A DNA stretch of 64,000 nucleotides. It comes from an uncultured Clostridia bacterium (lineage in GTDB: Bacteria > Bacillota > Clostridia > Oscillospirales > Oscillospiraceae). The stretch spans positions 1 through 64,000 of the forward strand of contig CAMHMZ010000007.1 in assembly GCA_946186375.1 (NCBI GenBank), read 5' to 3'. This document shows positions 49,058 through 57,009 of the stretch, piece after piece. The notes beneath the pieces were generated by a model. The model made no database searches, had not been told where the DNA came from, and saw only the letters and a program-made list of their open reading frames with translations. A program made the position numbers and the translations under genes. Numbering within the stretch: the first letter of the stretch is position 1; each line of letters begins with the position of its first letter.

Positions 49058-50403
49058 ATAAACCTGAGCTAACAGAGCTTGTTGAGTATTCAGATTCTGT
49101 TTTTTCAAAATGTTTTGATACCCTGATGAAATTAAAATCAGCAGAGCTGGATAATGGACAATCCCTCTTGGATTTTCAACCTGACTTAGCAAGTTGTATG
49201 CTAAAAATAATGAACGCATACAAAAAAATCTGTTCAGACGAAAGAGCGCTTGTTTGTGAAAAAAGCTCTTACAAAGAATCTGCTTTTTCCGAGATTGTGA
49301 GCAATTATGCGGAAGAAAAGCGGATGCTCAAAAAGCTGATCTCTATAGGGAAAGCGCTTGGTGACGGCTTTGCGTGGTTTTTTTATCGCAACAGCAAACC
49401 TCAGCTCAGAAAACACTTAGAGCATGAAAGCAATGGGCTGTTCTCTGGAGGAATTGGTGGCGCAGGAGAAGTGGAGTTTATAAAGAGGAACCAAAACATT
49501 AACGGTTTTTTTGCTGTATATCATGGCATTACGTCCATGCTGCGTATAGGCGATTTTTCTCTTTGCGGTATTGATGGGATAGTTGTCGCCGTAGGAGAAT
49601 TGAAAACACAAAAGGAAGAGAACAGATTATGTATCTCTGCATATATCTCATCAAAAGTTGATATTACGCTGGAAGGAGCAACAGAGCAATCCGGAGAAGC
49701 TGTTAATCCTGATCCTATGCGGCTAATAAAAGAACTGAACAAGCAGGACGATCTTCTTAAAGCAAAAGATGCTGAAATACAGGCAAGCAGAGAGGCTAAA
49801 GACAACAATCTCGAAACCATTATTAAAGCAGTAGAGTCTGGAGATAACGTGGCAGTCAGCGACGACAAATCAACGTTAGTCGTAACGGGACGTCTGCAAG
49901 GTTCACTTGCCAGCTTGTTAACTCAAAAAGAAAATGATACTTATGAACTTCCAGAAAAACTAAAATCCGCAGCTCAAGAAATAATAATAAAGGATTCACC
50001 GTATAACGAAATTAGGTACACAACAATCTCTTTAGCAGTATGGGGGTTCCGTCGACCTATTGTTTGGTGGGAGATAGCTCCAGAGTACATTAAAGACATC
50101 ATCTGGGGGAATCTTTGGGTTATGACGGCTTTCAACATGTCCCATTTTTATTCAAAGCTCGAAAATGAAGGCTTTTCGCTAATGCTGGTTTCAAAAGACG
50201 GTGAAAGGCCTAAATACAGAATATCAAAGCAAATTGATGGCCGAGAAGTACATATAGAATCAAACGAAATGATTATTGATCTCATCCTTCAGAATCTGTA
50301 TAAACCGTCAGAAGTGGTAGATATTCTATGCACAATGATAAGGGATACGAAGGATTTGCATAAAGAAAATAATGTAAAAATTGACTTGTTTATCAATCAA
50401 TAA
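49054..50403 (+). CDS. Unknown protein with a DxnExK nuclease-like motif, next to Shedu
   Basis: 449 aa, not recognised. Helical N-terminal third; then FFAVYHGITSMLRIGDFSLC followed by GIDGIVVAVGELKTQ, where Asp and the ExK (GELK) have the spacing and strand context of PD-(D/E)xK nucleases. The middle holds a charged coiled-coil stretch (KELNKQDDLLKAKDAEIQASR). The C-terminal third has aromatic patches (RRPIVWWEIAPEYIKDIIWGN). AT-rich, like the Shedu gene 92 bases downstream. Possibly a second anti-phage or self-immunity factor; this is inference from place and motif. Confidence 0.6.
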   Translation: MNKPELTELVEYSDSVFSKCFDTLMKLKSAELDNGQSLLDFQPDLASCMLKIMNAYKKICSDERALVCEKSSYKESAFSEIVSNYAEEKRMLKKLISIGKALGDGFAWFFYRNSKPQLRKHLEHESNGLFSGGIGGAGEVEFIKRNQNINGFFAVYHGITSMLRIGDFSLCGIDGIVVAVGELKTQKEENRLCISAYISSKVDITLEGATEQSGEAVNPDPMRLIKELNKQDDLLKAKDAEIQASREAKDNNLETIIKAVESGDNVAVSDDKSTLVVTGRLQGSLASLLTQKENDTYELPEKLKSAAQEIIIKDSPYNEIRYTTISLAVWGFRRPIVWWEIAPEYIKDIIWGNLWVMTAFNMSHFYSKLENEGFSLMLVSKDGERPKYRISKQIDGREVHIESNEMIIDLILQNLYKPSEVVDILCTMIRDTKDLHKENNVKIDLFINQ

Positions 50404-50439
50404 TCATCTAGTTTAGTTGTGAGATGTGTTTCTGTTGTC

Positions 50440-50468
50440 TTGCTATGGCAGCACTCAGATGATATAAT
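50440..50468 (+). promoter_or_regulatory. Promoter of the Shedu gene
   Basis: TTGCTA (50440-50445) and TATAAT (50463-50468), 17-base spacer, 28 bases before the start codon. Confidence 0.75.
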
Positions 50469-50495
50469 TGCCCATAATGCCTATGGAGGTGTCAT

Positions 50496-51599
50496 ATGGA
50501 CATTATCACAACCCAAAGCAGAGGAAACAACTATGCGGAAGTCGTGCAAGACTTCATTCTTGAAGATACTCCTCGAACACGAACAGTTTTTAGGGCAGCG
50601 ATGCACCCAGGTGGTATTCGAGGGGATATTATTCGCTTCCGGAAGGATGCGACTGGGAAATGTGAAGAAATCGTTCCTGTTAATTTCAACTCCCTCCATC
50701 CTGATGATGGTGTTAAAATAACACTATCAACAGAGCCGACTAAAATCTTATACGAAAAGCTGAAGGAACTAGAAGTATTACTTGAGGAACGCGGTATTCA
50801 TTATGGTGTCCGTGACTTTGCCTTGACTGATGCTCGTGCATTGGTAATAAATGATCGAAATAAAGCTGCAGTTATTCAGCGGCTGTTAGAGGCAGACTTG
50901 GGGCAGGAAGTCTGGGATGCCCTTGTTCAAAGTAATCCAAATATTGCAACACGATTGGCACATTCACGACTTCATGAGGCCAGAGTTACAGTGCTTCACC
51001 AATTTGAGGCTATGCTGGCCGATGATTCATTAAATGAGAACGCTTGGCAATCATTTTTTGAGGAAAACACCTGGATTTTTGGTTATGGACTGCGTTATCA
51101 GATTATCAGGGTGGTTCAAGCCCAACCGAATTATGGTGGTGCTGCAGTAAACAGACAAGGTGGGCAACGAGGCGATTTTCTTGGTGCCACCGAGGCTGAA
51201 ACGAAATATACTTGTTTAGTCGAAATAAAAAAGCCGGGAACCCAACTATTACAGCGTGAAGAATACCGCAATGGAGCATGGGGGATAAGCGCTGATCTTT
51301 CAGGTGCAATTTCTCAGATTCAAGTCAACTGTGCGCAATGGGAAATCACAGATGCGAGAAATGATCATAACAGAGAGTTGCTAGCAGATATATACACTAT
51401 TCACCCAAAAGGTATTGTCATTATCGGAAATACAAATCAGTTAGATAACTGGGATAAGCGAAACTCTTTTGAAAGATTTCGACGAGAATTGAGCAACCCA
51501 GAAGTAATAACCTATGATGAATTGTTTGAACGAGCAAAATTCATTGTTGGTATTCCAAATACTCCTGAAATTGAAGAGGAAGAAGAATTCCCGTTCTAA
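50496..51599 (+). CDS. sduA: Shedu anti-phage protein SduA (DUF4263)
   Basis: 367 aa. The C-terminal half is the DUF4263 nuclease domain: ENAWQSFFEENTWIFGYGLRYQ, GQRGDFLGATEAETKYTCLVEIKKPGTQLL (GDFLG Asp and VEIKKP, the ExK of a PD-(D/E)xK fold) and GAISQIQVN. The N-terminal part is a variable sensor region. Shedu is a single-gene anti-phage system. It has its own promoter and a GGAGGTG ribosome site, so it is autonomous within the broken ICE. Confidence 0.9.
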   Translation: MDIITTQSRGNNYAEVVQDFILEDTPRTRTVFRAAMHPGGIRGDIIRFRKDATGKCEEIVPVNFNSLHPDDGVKITLSTEPTKILYEKLKELEVLLEERGIHYGVRDFALTDARALVINDRNKAAVIQRLLEADLGQEVWDALVQSNPNIATRLAHSRLHEARVTVLHQFEAMLADDSLNENAWQSFFEENTWIFGYGLRYQIIRVVQAQPNYGGAAVNRQGGQRGDFLGATEAETKYTCLVEIKKPGTQLLQREEYRNGAWGISADLSGAISQIQVNCAQWEITDARNDHNRELLADIYTIHPKGIVIIGNTNQLDNWDKRNSFERFRRELSNPEVITYDELFERAKFIVGIPNTPEIEEEEEFPF

Positions 51600-51611
51600 C
51601 GATGAAGAACT

Positions 51612-51628
51612 TGTCTTGCGGTGAGACA
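51612..51628. repeat. parS-like palindrome 1 (degenerate)
   Basis: TGTCTTGCGGTGAGACA, two changes from the family TGTCTCACGGTGAGACA; lies 13 bases after the Shedu stop. Confidence 0.5.
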
Positions 51629-51738
51629 CATTTTCGGACTCTATAAAGTCTAGATTAGATAGCAAACTAACGAGAACTCCACCGCACAATGGAATCTACT
51701 GATAAGGACAGGCGAAAGCTGGCGTGAAACAGAAAACC

Positions 51739-51810
51739 ATATAATGTATAATGTAATAAACATAGCGCGTATACGAATTGACAATCCTATTTTTTTATTA
51801 TACATTATAT
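51739..51810. promoter_or_regulatory. Promoter with flanking perfect inverted repeat
   Basis: ATATAATGTATAAT (51739-51752) and ATTATACATTATAT (51797-51810) are a perfect 14-bp inverted pair 44 bases apart. TTGACA (51778-51783) and TACATT (51801-51806) with 17 bases between form the likely promoter of the next small gene, so the right arm covers the -10 box. Confidence 0.55.
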
Positions 51811-51847
51811 GTAGTTTATAACCATTTTTCATTAGGAGGTTGCTCAA

Positions 51848-52057
51848 ATGGCTACTGTAACAGTTTACAACAGATGGGATTATGATAATACCTTGACCGG
51901 AGCTCGTACCGCTTTAGGCAGAGGAGATTATAGTACAGCGTTTTGTAATTTCAAAGCCTGTCTTGAGTACATTAAAGATTATGAACCGTGGAATGATTCT
52001 GAGATAAGCATGTTAGAGTCTGCCATCAGCAACGTTGAAACAATGCTGAAGTATTAA
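51848..52057 (+). CDS. Small TPR-like hypothetical protein
   Basis: 69 aa. GARTALGRGDYSTAFCNFKACLEYIKDYEPWNDSEISMLESAI has the helix-turn-helix pair outline of a single TPR-type repeat. TAGGAGGTTG ribosome site and the promoter at 51778 make it a likely real gene. It stands between two parS-like palindromes. Not recognised beyond that. Confidence 0.65.
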   Translation: MATVTVYNRWDYDNTLTGARTALGRGDYSTAFCNFKACLEYIKDYEPWNDSEISMLESAISNVETMLKY

Positions 52058-52074
52058 AAAGGTGCCTTGATTTA

Positions 52075-52091
52075 TGTCTCACGATGAAACA
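52075..52091. repeat. parS-like palindrome 2
   Basis: TGTCTCACGATGAAACA; its right half equals the TGAAACA half of the chromosomal parS consensus. Intergenic. Confidence 0.5.
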
Positions 52092-52106
52092 CATTTCCGG
52101 GCAACA

Positions 52107-52153
52107 AAAAAGGCCGCTTTCACGATCTCTTGATTCGTGGAAACGGCCTTTTC
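52107..52153 (+). terminator. Intrinsic terminator
   Basis: AAAAGGCCG-TT-CACGA pairs with CGTG-AA-CGGCCTTTT. The 52058-52384 gap holds no gene, only palindrome 2, this hairpin, a second hairpin and att copy C. Confidence 0.75.
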
Positions 52154-52224
52154 AATAGGAGGGGGATGCTTGAACGGCGGTGGAAGCTGCCAGCATCATC
52201 CCGATATTCATTTTTGGGGGAACA

Positions 52225-52258
52225 AAAAGGCTTGATCTCCGAAGAAATCAAGCCTTTT
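52225..52258. terminator. Hairpin directly before att copy C
   Basis: AAAAGGCTTGAT/ATCAAGCCTTTT perfect 12-bp stem, 10-base loop, ending 7 bases before the tRNA-Ala fragment. T/A runs on both sides allow two-way termination. Confidence 0.75.
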
Positions 52259-52265
52259 CAAAGTA

Positions 52266-52324
<59 letters not shown>

Positions 52325-52384
52325 GCAAGCCATAATTAGTATGCCCCCGTTCATGTCGAACGGAAACGATAAAGAAAGAAACTT

Positions 52385-54055
52385 TCATGCGACCATCTCG
52401 ATAGTGTTCAAAAACTGCTCTATGCTGATATTCAGCGTGATTCTGATCTCATAGTCCCGGTACATATCCACGCGGTCAATGATCCGGGAAACGATCATTT
52501 TCTTGGCTGAAATATCAGCATTGTCATACATGACCGCCCATTGCAAAACATCGTCAAACTTCTCTGTCAAAGCGAGGAGGTTGTTTTCGCTGTCGTGCAT
52601 TTCTTCCTCGGCGACTCGGAGCTTCATCATCAGATCGGCGTATTTGCGCTCCTGCGCGTCTATGACAGGTCTTAACATTTCGGGAGTAAAGGCGCTTTCC
52701 CCGGTCAAAGACTTAATAATCTCGCTCTGAAGCCGCTGCAGCTCGCTCTCCGCTTTCGTTGCTTCGCGGCGCAGTTCTTTAACGTGCTGCCTCCGAGCCT
52801 CAATGTCGATCTGATTTTGGGCTTGTATGATCTCGGAACGGTTGACTGCCCGCACTCGCTCCAAAATGCTCCGCACAAAGGCGTCTATCGTTTCGTCCAC
52901 CTTATGAACGGTATAGCCAGTCTGCCCGTCGCAATCACCGTGTTTACGGGTTTTTGTCTGGCAGCAATACCGGGTACGGACAATGCTTTCACCGCCCGGC
53001 CCGCGCTTGTGCTTGCCGCTGGTCGTAACGCACAGACGCGCCCCACAATGGCCGCAGAAGATGTTACCGGCCATAAGGGAGTTGCCGCGTGTGTTCAGCG
53101 GCGCAGACCGTGTCTCCTGGTATTTCCTTGACCGTGTCTGCAATAGGGCCTGTACGCCGTTAAAGGTCTTATCGTCCACGATCCGCAAATGCTCTTGAAC
53201 GGGAGACAGGGTATCTCCGCTTCTCAACACGCCTGTGTAGAGGACGTTTCTCATAATGGACTGGAGCGTGGCGGGATGCCAGTTGTTCCCGGAGCGGTTT
53301 TTATAGCCGTGAGCGTTTAGGTGATTAGCGATGCATTGAGCGCCGTAGCCGTATGTATAGGCCAGATGGAACATGAGACGGACTTGGGCGGCTTCTTCCT
53401 CATTCACAGCCAAGTCGTGAACTTCCTGTTTCTTCTTGTTCATGCGCCCGGACTTTACAAGGGTATATCCATAAGGGCAAGTGCCGCCTGTGTAGTACCC
53501 CTGCTCGGTCAGTATGTGCATACTGTTCGCCGTGCGGATCGAGGTCTTTTGGCTCTCGCCGTCGGCCTGCCAAAAACGGATATAGTTCATCAGCTTGTCC
53601 GTGTGGTTGTCAATGCGCTGTTCGCCCTCCTGTGAAGCCCATACGCGGATTCCGTGACTTACGAGCCACTCTACCACAAAGGGCGTCTCGTCAGCGATAC
53701 GGCCTATACGGTCAAACATAAAGACAAGGAAGATGTCAAACTTCTGCTTTAGCGCGTAGTCCTTGATCATCTGTATCTTATCGCGGTTTTCAGCTCTGAC
53801 CTTGTGGCCGGAGATTCCTTCCTCCTGAAGCTCACAAACAATAGTCCACCCGTTTTGCTCGGCAAACTCCCGGCAGCGGAGTCTCTGCATGGGAATGTCC
53901 GCCTCGTCGTTTGCGTCGTGGTAAAGCTGCTTCGCGGTTGACACTCGGTATAGGCACAGCACCCGCGTTCCCGGCTCGATGTATGCGGGCAAATCAATTC
54001 GCCAGCCTGTTTCTTTATCAAAATTATAGCTTGTGACAGTGCTTGTATTTCTCAT
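52385..54055 (-). CDS. Large serine recombinase
   Basis: 556 aa. The resolvase domain has CLYRVSTAKQL with catalytic Ser39 and FDRIGRIADETPF. The Recombinase domain follows (ANHLNAHGYKNRSGNNWHPATLQSIMRNVLYTG in part), then a zinc ribbon (IFCGHCGARL...YCCQTKTRKHGDCDG) and a long coiled coil for synapsis. ATG at 54055 after AAAGGATGG. Such enzymes integrate and excise ICEs at short core sites, not at tRNA ends. So it belongs to a different element from the tyrosine integrase. Confidence 0.93.
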   Translation of the reverse strand: MRNTSTVTSYNFDKETGWRIDLPAYIEPGTRVLCLYRVSTAKQLYHDANDEADIPMQRLRCREFAEQNGWTIVCELQEEGISGHKVRAENRDKIQMIKDYALKQKFDIFLVFMFDRIGRIADETPFVVEWLVSHGIRVWASQEGEQRIDNHTDKLMNYIRFWQADGESQKTSIRTANSMHILTEQGYYTGGTCPYGYTLVKSGRMNKKKQEVHDLAVNEEEAAQVRLMFHLAYTYGYGAQCIANHLNAHGYKNRSGNNWHPATLQSIMRNVLYTGVLRSGDTLSPVQEHLRIVDDKTFNGVQALLQTRSRKYQETRSAPLNTRGNSLMAGNIFCGHCGARLCVTTSGKHKRGPGGESIVRTRYCCQTKTRKHGDCDGQTGYTVHKVDETIDAFVRSILERVRAVNRSEIIQAQNQIDIEARRQHVKELRREATKAESELQRLQSEIIKSLTGESAFTPEMLRPVIDAQERKYADLMMKLRVAEEEMHDSENNLLALTEKFDDVLQWAVMYDNADISAKKMIVSRIIDRVDMYRDYEIRITLNISIEQFLNTIEMVA

Positions 54056-54191
54056 TTCAATACCATCCTTTCGCCGGGATGATATTGGCACTTCCACAAG
54101 TGCTTTATGAACTTTTCAAGGTACATAAAGGATACTTCCTATTCATATTTTCTCATATATGTCATATCGTGTCAAATTTTCGCTCACTTTT

Positions 54192-54401
54192 TTACCCCAA
54201 AACCGTACTCAATAGGATTCCTTTGATCCTGTCATATATCTCTGGATCGGCCTTTTCCCGGCAGACGGCGGTGATCTTGCAGCCGTTCACCTGCGCGTAT
54301 ATGGTATTCGCGCTTTTGTCAACGCCGATAATGCTTACTTTGTTATCCTGGCTGTCTGTTCTCTCTCTTTCCGGCAGCGTCCGAGGACGCCTTTCTGTCA
54401 C
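54192..54401 (-). CDS. Small protein associated with the serine recombinase
   Basis: 69 aa. VSIIGVDKSANTIYAQVNGCKITAVCREKADPEIYDRIKGILLS suggests a compact alpha/beta protein ending in an amphipathic DPEIYDRIKGILLS helix, a pattern I associate with short genes upstream of clostridial serine recombinases. It lies in the same direction, 136 bases before the recombinase. Function unknown. Confidence 0.6.
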   Translation of the reverse strand: MTERRPRTLPERERTDSQDNKVSIIGVDKSANTIYAQVNGCKITAVCREKADPEIYDRIKGILLSTVLG

Positions 54402-54442
54402 GCTACCACTCCTATCTGCTTCTCTTATTCACTTGGGAATAA

Positions 54443-54535
54443 TCAGTCCCGGTCGCTCCGACCGGCTTGAAATACGCACATGATCGCTACGCCGAAAAAG
54501 CCGCCGACCATAAGGCCGAGTATGAAGTTAACCAT
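54443..54535 (-). CDS. DUF3789 single-span membrane microprotein
   Basis: 30 aa: one hydrophobic helix MVNFILGLMVGGFFGVAIMC followed by a short charged tail (FQAGRSDRD). This is the DUF3789 pattern (ILGxxxGGxxGVxxMC), common on clostridial ICEs. AGAGG lies 8 bases before the ATG at 54535. Role unknown, probably in the cell membrane. Confidence 0.75.
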   Translation of the reverse strand: MVNFILGLMVGGFFGVAIMCVFQAGRSDRD

Positions 54536-54562
54536 GATTTTTCCTCTCTTTCCAAGAAAAAA

Positions 54563-54583
54563 TGTGTCTCACGGTGAGACACA
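54563..54583. repeat. parS-like palindrome 3 (perfect)
   Basis: Perfect 21-bp palindrome with core TGTCTCACGGTGAGACA, between the DUF3789 gene and the next open frame. Confidence 0.65.
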
Positions 54584-54628
54584 AAAAACGACAAAATCCG
54601 CACTCTTGGTTAGTGCGGATCGAAGGTA

Positions 54629-54925
54629 TCACGGGCTTTTCAAAGGCAAAGAACAGACGGCGGCGGGGCGGGCCGCTCCGTAGGATATGTGTATCGTGCC
54701 TCCCTCCATGCTTATGGCGGGACGTTTGACTCTGTGACGTGCCATCAACGTAGGTATCATTATACCCGTTTGCAGATCTTGGCCAGCTGCCGTGCCATAG
54801 GCTGCATACAGCGTTGGTGTAATTCGCTCTGCCGTCGGTCTGTTCACCTCCCGACCGACTGACGATCTCGGCGCACCCGCTGCCTGGCTCCCTGCAAACA
54901 GAATGTATCTGCCTGCCCTATTCAC
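54629..54925 (-). CDS. Open frame of doubtful coding status
   Basis: 98 residues (GTG start) with no ribosome site. TPTLYAAYGTAAGQDLQTGIMIPTLMARHRVKRPAIS has a natural composition, and the frame fills the space between two perfect parS-like palindromes. But no family is recognised and the N terminus looks random. Kept as a weak candidate since the 400-bp gap is otherwise empty. Confidence 0.3.
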   Translation of the reverse strand: MNRAGRYILFAGSQAAGAPRSSVGREVNRPTAERITPTLYAAYGTAAGQDLQTGIMIPTLMARHRVKRPAISMEGGTIHISYGAARPAAVCSLPLKSP

Positions 54926-54934
54926 TTGACGAAA

Positions 54935-54955
54935 TGTGTCTCACGGTGAGACACA
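54935..54955. repeat. parS-like palindrome 4 (perfect)
   Basis: Second perfect 21-bp copy with core TGTCTCACGGTGAGACA, 62 bases before the 3' end of the small HTH gene. Confidence 0.65.
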
Positions 54956-55016
54956 TTCTGGGCTTTTCCAGCCCGCAGAAACGCGCCTTGTGGGTGCGCT
55001 TCTGCCGGATGGGAAA

Positions 55017-55259
55017 TCACGACTCAAAATCGTCCGGCGGTTCTTTGAATTGGAATTGAAAGATTGCGGCATAAAGGGCAATTTCGCCCAGGTACTGCAG
55101 ATCCTCGTCCACAAACTGCCGTTCCATTCCACTGTCATCTGTATAGCTGCAGAGGGCGCGACGGGCGATGTAGCCCTCAAAAAAGCTGACGATGCTTTGC
55201 GCCGCCTCTATATCGTTTTCTTTCGCGGCTTTTATGATTTCGTAAGGGATCGTTTTCAT
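55017..55259 (-). CDS. Tn916-type helix-turn-helix regulator
   Basis: 80 aa. IPYEIIKAAKENDIEAAQSIVSFFEGYIARRALC followed by a short acidic segment and IALYAAIFQFQF is the helix_turn_helix_16 type seen next to sigma-like Orf7 proteins of Tn916 elements. Its start overlaps the end of the sigma-like gene by 4 bases, so both are co-translated. Probably controls excision and transfer genes. Confidence 0.82.
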   Translation of the reverse strand: MKTIPYEIIKAAKENDIEAAQSIVSFFEGYIARRALCSYTDDSGMERQFVDEDLQYLGEIALYAAIFQFQFKEPPDDFES

Positions 55260-55678
55260 TCGGCAACCCCCATCAATCGCTGGATTCGCTTCAGCGCTGC
55301 AATTCTCCGGCGCTGCGCGGCGCTTTTGGAGATATGGAGCACGGAGCCAAGCTCGGCGTCGTTATCTCCGATAATGTAGGCAAGCAGGAGTATGTTCCTC
55401 TTTTGCGGCGGCAGAGAGCAAAGAGCCTTGGCAAGATCAGGATTGACAATGGGGATTTTCAGCCCATCCACGTCAAAGATCGCTTCGGGCAGCTCGACTT
55501 CTTTTCCGCCGCTGTCCCGGCCCAGGGCGTTGTCCAGGTCGCCCAGCTCGTCCAGGGAAATCTCAGCCTGCGTACGCCGATCCTTCTCTCTACGTCCCCG
55601 GCTGATCGCCCGGTCAATGGAGGTCATGCAGTACATGACAAAGGTGATCTCGTTGTAGCGTCTATATCTATCAAACAT
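55256..55678 (-). CDS. Sigma-70-like regulator of the ICE
   Basis: 140 aa. A short region-2-like N terminus (RRYNEITFVMYCMTSIDRAI) and a C-terminal region-4 HTH (ALCSLPPQKRNILLLAYIIGDNDAELGSVLHISKSAAQRRRIAALKRI; key SKSAAQRRR) match the sigma-factor-like regulators of Tn916-family elements. First gene of a two-gene unit, 135 bases downstream of palindrome 5. Confidence 0.85.
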   Translation of the reverse strand: MFDRYRRYNEITFVMYCMTSIDRAISRGRREKDRRTQAEISLDELGDLDNALGRDSGGKEVELPEAIFDVDGLKIPIVNPDLAKALCSLPPQKRNILLLAYIIGDNDAELGSVLHISKSAAQRRRIAALKRIQRLMGVAE

Positions 55679-55813
55679 TTCTGAGCCCTCCTGTTCTTCT
55701 CTGCTCTATAACAGGAAAATCCGGCCCTCTCCGACCCGTTTTTCGCAAAATGCGATAAAACTTCCCATAACAAAATTGTTTTCAACAGCTTTCGCGCAAG
55801 GGTGCAAAAAATA

Positions 55814-55830
55814 TGTCTCACCGTGAGACA
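55814..55830. repeat. parS-like palindrome 5
   Basis: TGTCTCACCGTGAGACA, centre base C in place of G. Upstream of the sigma-like gene, in a 239-bp gap that otherwise holds only the terminator at 55848. Confidence 0.6.
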
Positions 55831-55847
55831 CAAAAAGAGAAATATAG

Positions 55848-55894
55848 AAAACCGCAGGATTATAGTGTGTTCACACATAAAGCCCGCGGTTTTT
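55848..55894. terminator. Bidirectional terminator at the island's right edge
   Basis: AAAACCGC/GCGGTTTT outer arms with an inner GTGT/ACAC pair and T runs on both sides. It separates the island from the nucleoside operon, whose last stop codon is 24 bases on. Confidence 0.7.
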
Positions 55895-55917
55895 GTTTGT
55901 TGTTATTGTGATAAGGA

Positions 55918-56994
55918 TTATTTCTTGGTCAAACACGCGATCATGTCACCGAAGATAAGATCACGATGGCAGAAGTTAACGACGCGAATCTTGTGGCGGG
56001 AATCATCTTTCGGGCCCCATGTCAGATTATCATTGAGAACAGGTGATGTTTCCTCAGTAGAAAGTGCCCAGTTTGGATTCTTGAGAAAGGCCACCGTGGA
56101 GATATCCCAAATAATTCGAGATGGGGCAAATTCCGTCGTGGGGAACTGGAAAAGGTACTCGTTTTCTCTGTCTTCGCGGCCAGCGAGATAACTGAAGCGG
56201 AAGCCGGTCGTCATCATCAGGATAGTTTTGAGATCACCAAATGCATCCACTACAATCTTTGCCAGATAATCACTTATTTCGTTTTTGCCGAGAAGCAGTT
56301 GCTCGACTTCCGGCTTCGTCAGTGTGAGTGCGGAGGCTACATTCATACACGGAATGAGCACAAGCGGTACACCGGAATTAAAGAGCACGCGGGAAGCCTC
56401 AATATCCTGCATCAGGTTGAATTCGACGCCGTGCGGGAAGTACAGCGGCTGTCCGCCGAGCCAAACAACAACGATCTTTTTTACAAGCTCCGGCTCCATC
56501 ATAAGAGCAGAAGCGATGTTGGTCGGTGCTCCAATAGCCGCGACATAAATGGTTTCGTCGCTGGCCATTGCGCGGTCAATCAGATCTCTTGCAGCTTCAC
56601 TTTCGACCGGGCCTCCGATGTCGCTGATATAGTTTTTTGAGCCGCGGAAGACATGACCTTCAGGATTCACGCCCAGCAACCCATAGAGCTTCAAAAGTTC
56701 CTGGTAACTGGCTTCCATTCCGTCACCGGGATGATTGGCGTAGGTTATTCCACCTACTTCATCAAACATTGTAGGATCACCAGCCATTTTCCTGAAACAG
56801 TCATGAGAATACGGCGCCGCATAAACAGCATCGACTTCAAATCTCTCCGGGGAGCGAAGCGCCCACGACACCGCGAACTGATCATCCACTTCGTTCTTCG
56901 CATCAGTGTCGATGATCAGATGGATTTTGCCGGTAGGCACGTTGAGTTTCTGCCTGCGTTCTTCCTCAGTCAACACTGGAAATTTGATATTCAT
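55918..56994 (-). CDS. Nucleoside hydrolase (IUNH superfamily)
   Basis: 358 aa. LIIDTDAKNEVDDQFAVSWAL is the calcium-binding loop in the DTDxKNExDDQ form. YVAAIGAPTNIASALMMEP, VWLGGQPLYFPHGVEFNLMQD (GG..EFN) and the late WDISTVAFLKNP complete the fold. It should split an N-ribosyl compound into base and ribose. Last gene of the ABC/ribokinase operon, 15 bases after the permease stop on the same strand: imported nucleoside is cleaved, and ribokinase traps the ribose. AGAGGAGATC ribosome site. Confidence 0.87.
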   Translation of the reverse strand: MNIKFPVLTEEERRQKLNVPTGKIHLIIDTDAKNEVDDQFAVSWALRSPERFEVDAVYAAPYSHDCFRKMAGDPTMFDEVGGITYANHPGDGMEASYQELLKLYGLLGVNPEGHVFRGSKNYISDIGGPVESEAARDLIDRAMASDETIYVAAIGAPTNIASALMMEPELVKKIVVVWLGGQPLYFPHGVEFNLMQDIEASRVLFNSGVPLVLIPCMNVASALTLTKPEVEQLLLGKNEISDYLAKIVVDAFGDLKTILMMTTGFRFSYLAGREDRENEYLFQFPTTEFAPSRIIWDISTVAFLKNPNWALSTEETSPVLNDNLTWGPKDDSRHKIRVVNFCHRDLIFGDMIACLTKK

Positions 56995-57009
56995 TGCTGA
57001 TCTCCTCTC

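Noticed and set aside
54563-54955. The TGTCTCAC palindromes as plain terminators
   Set aside because: Most lack a T run on one or both sides and keep sequence identity across copies, which terminators do not need.
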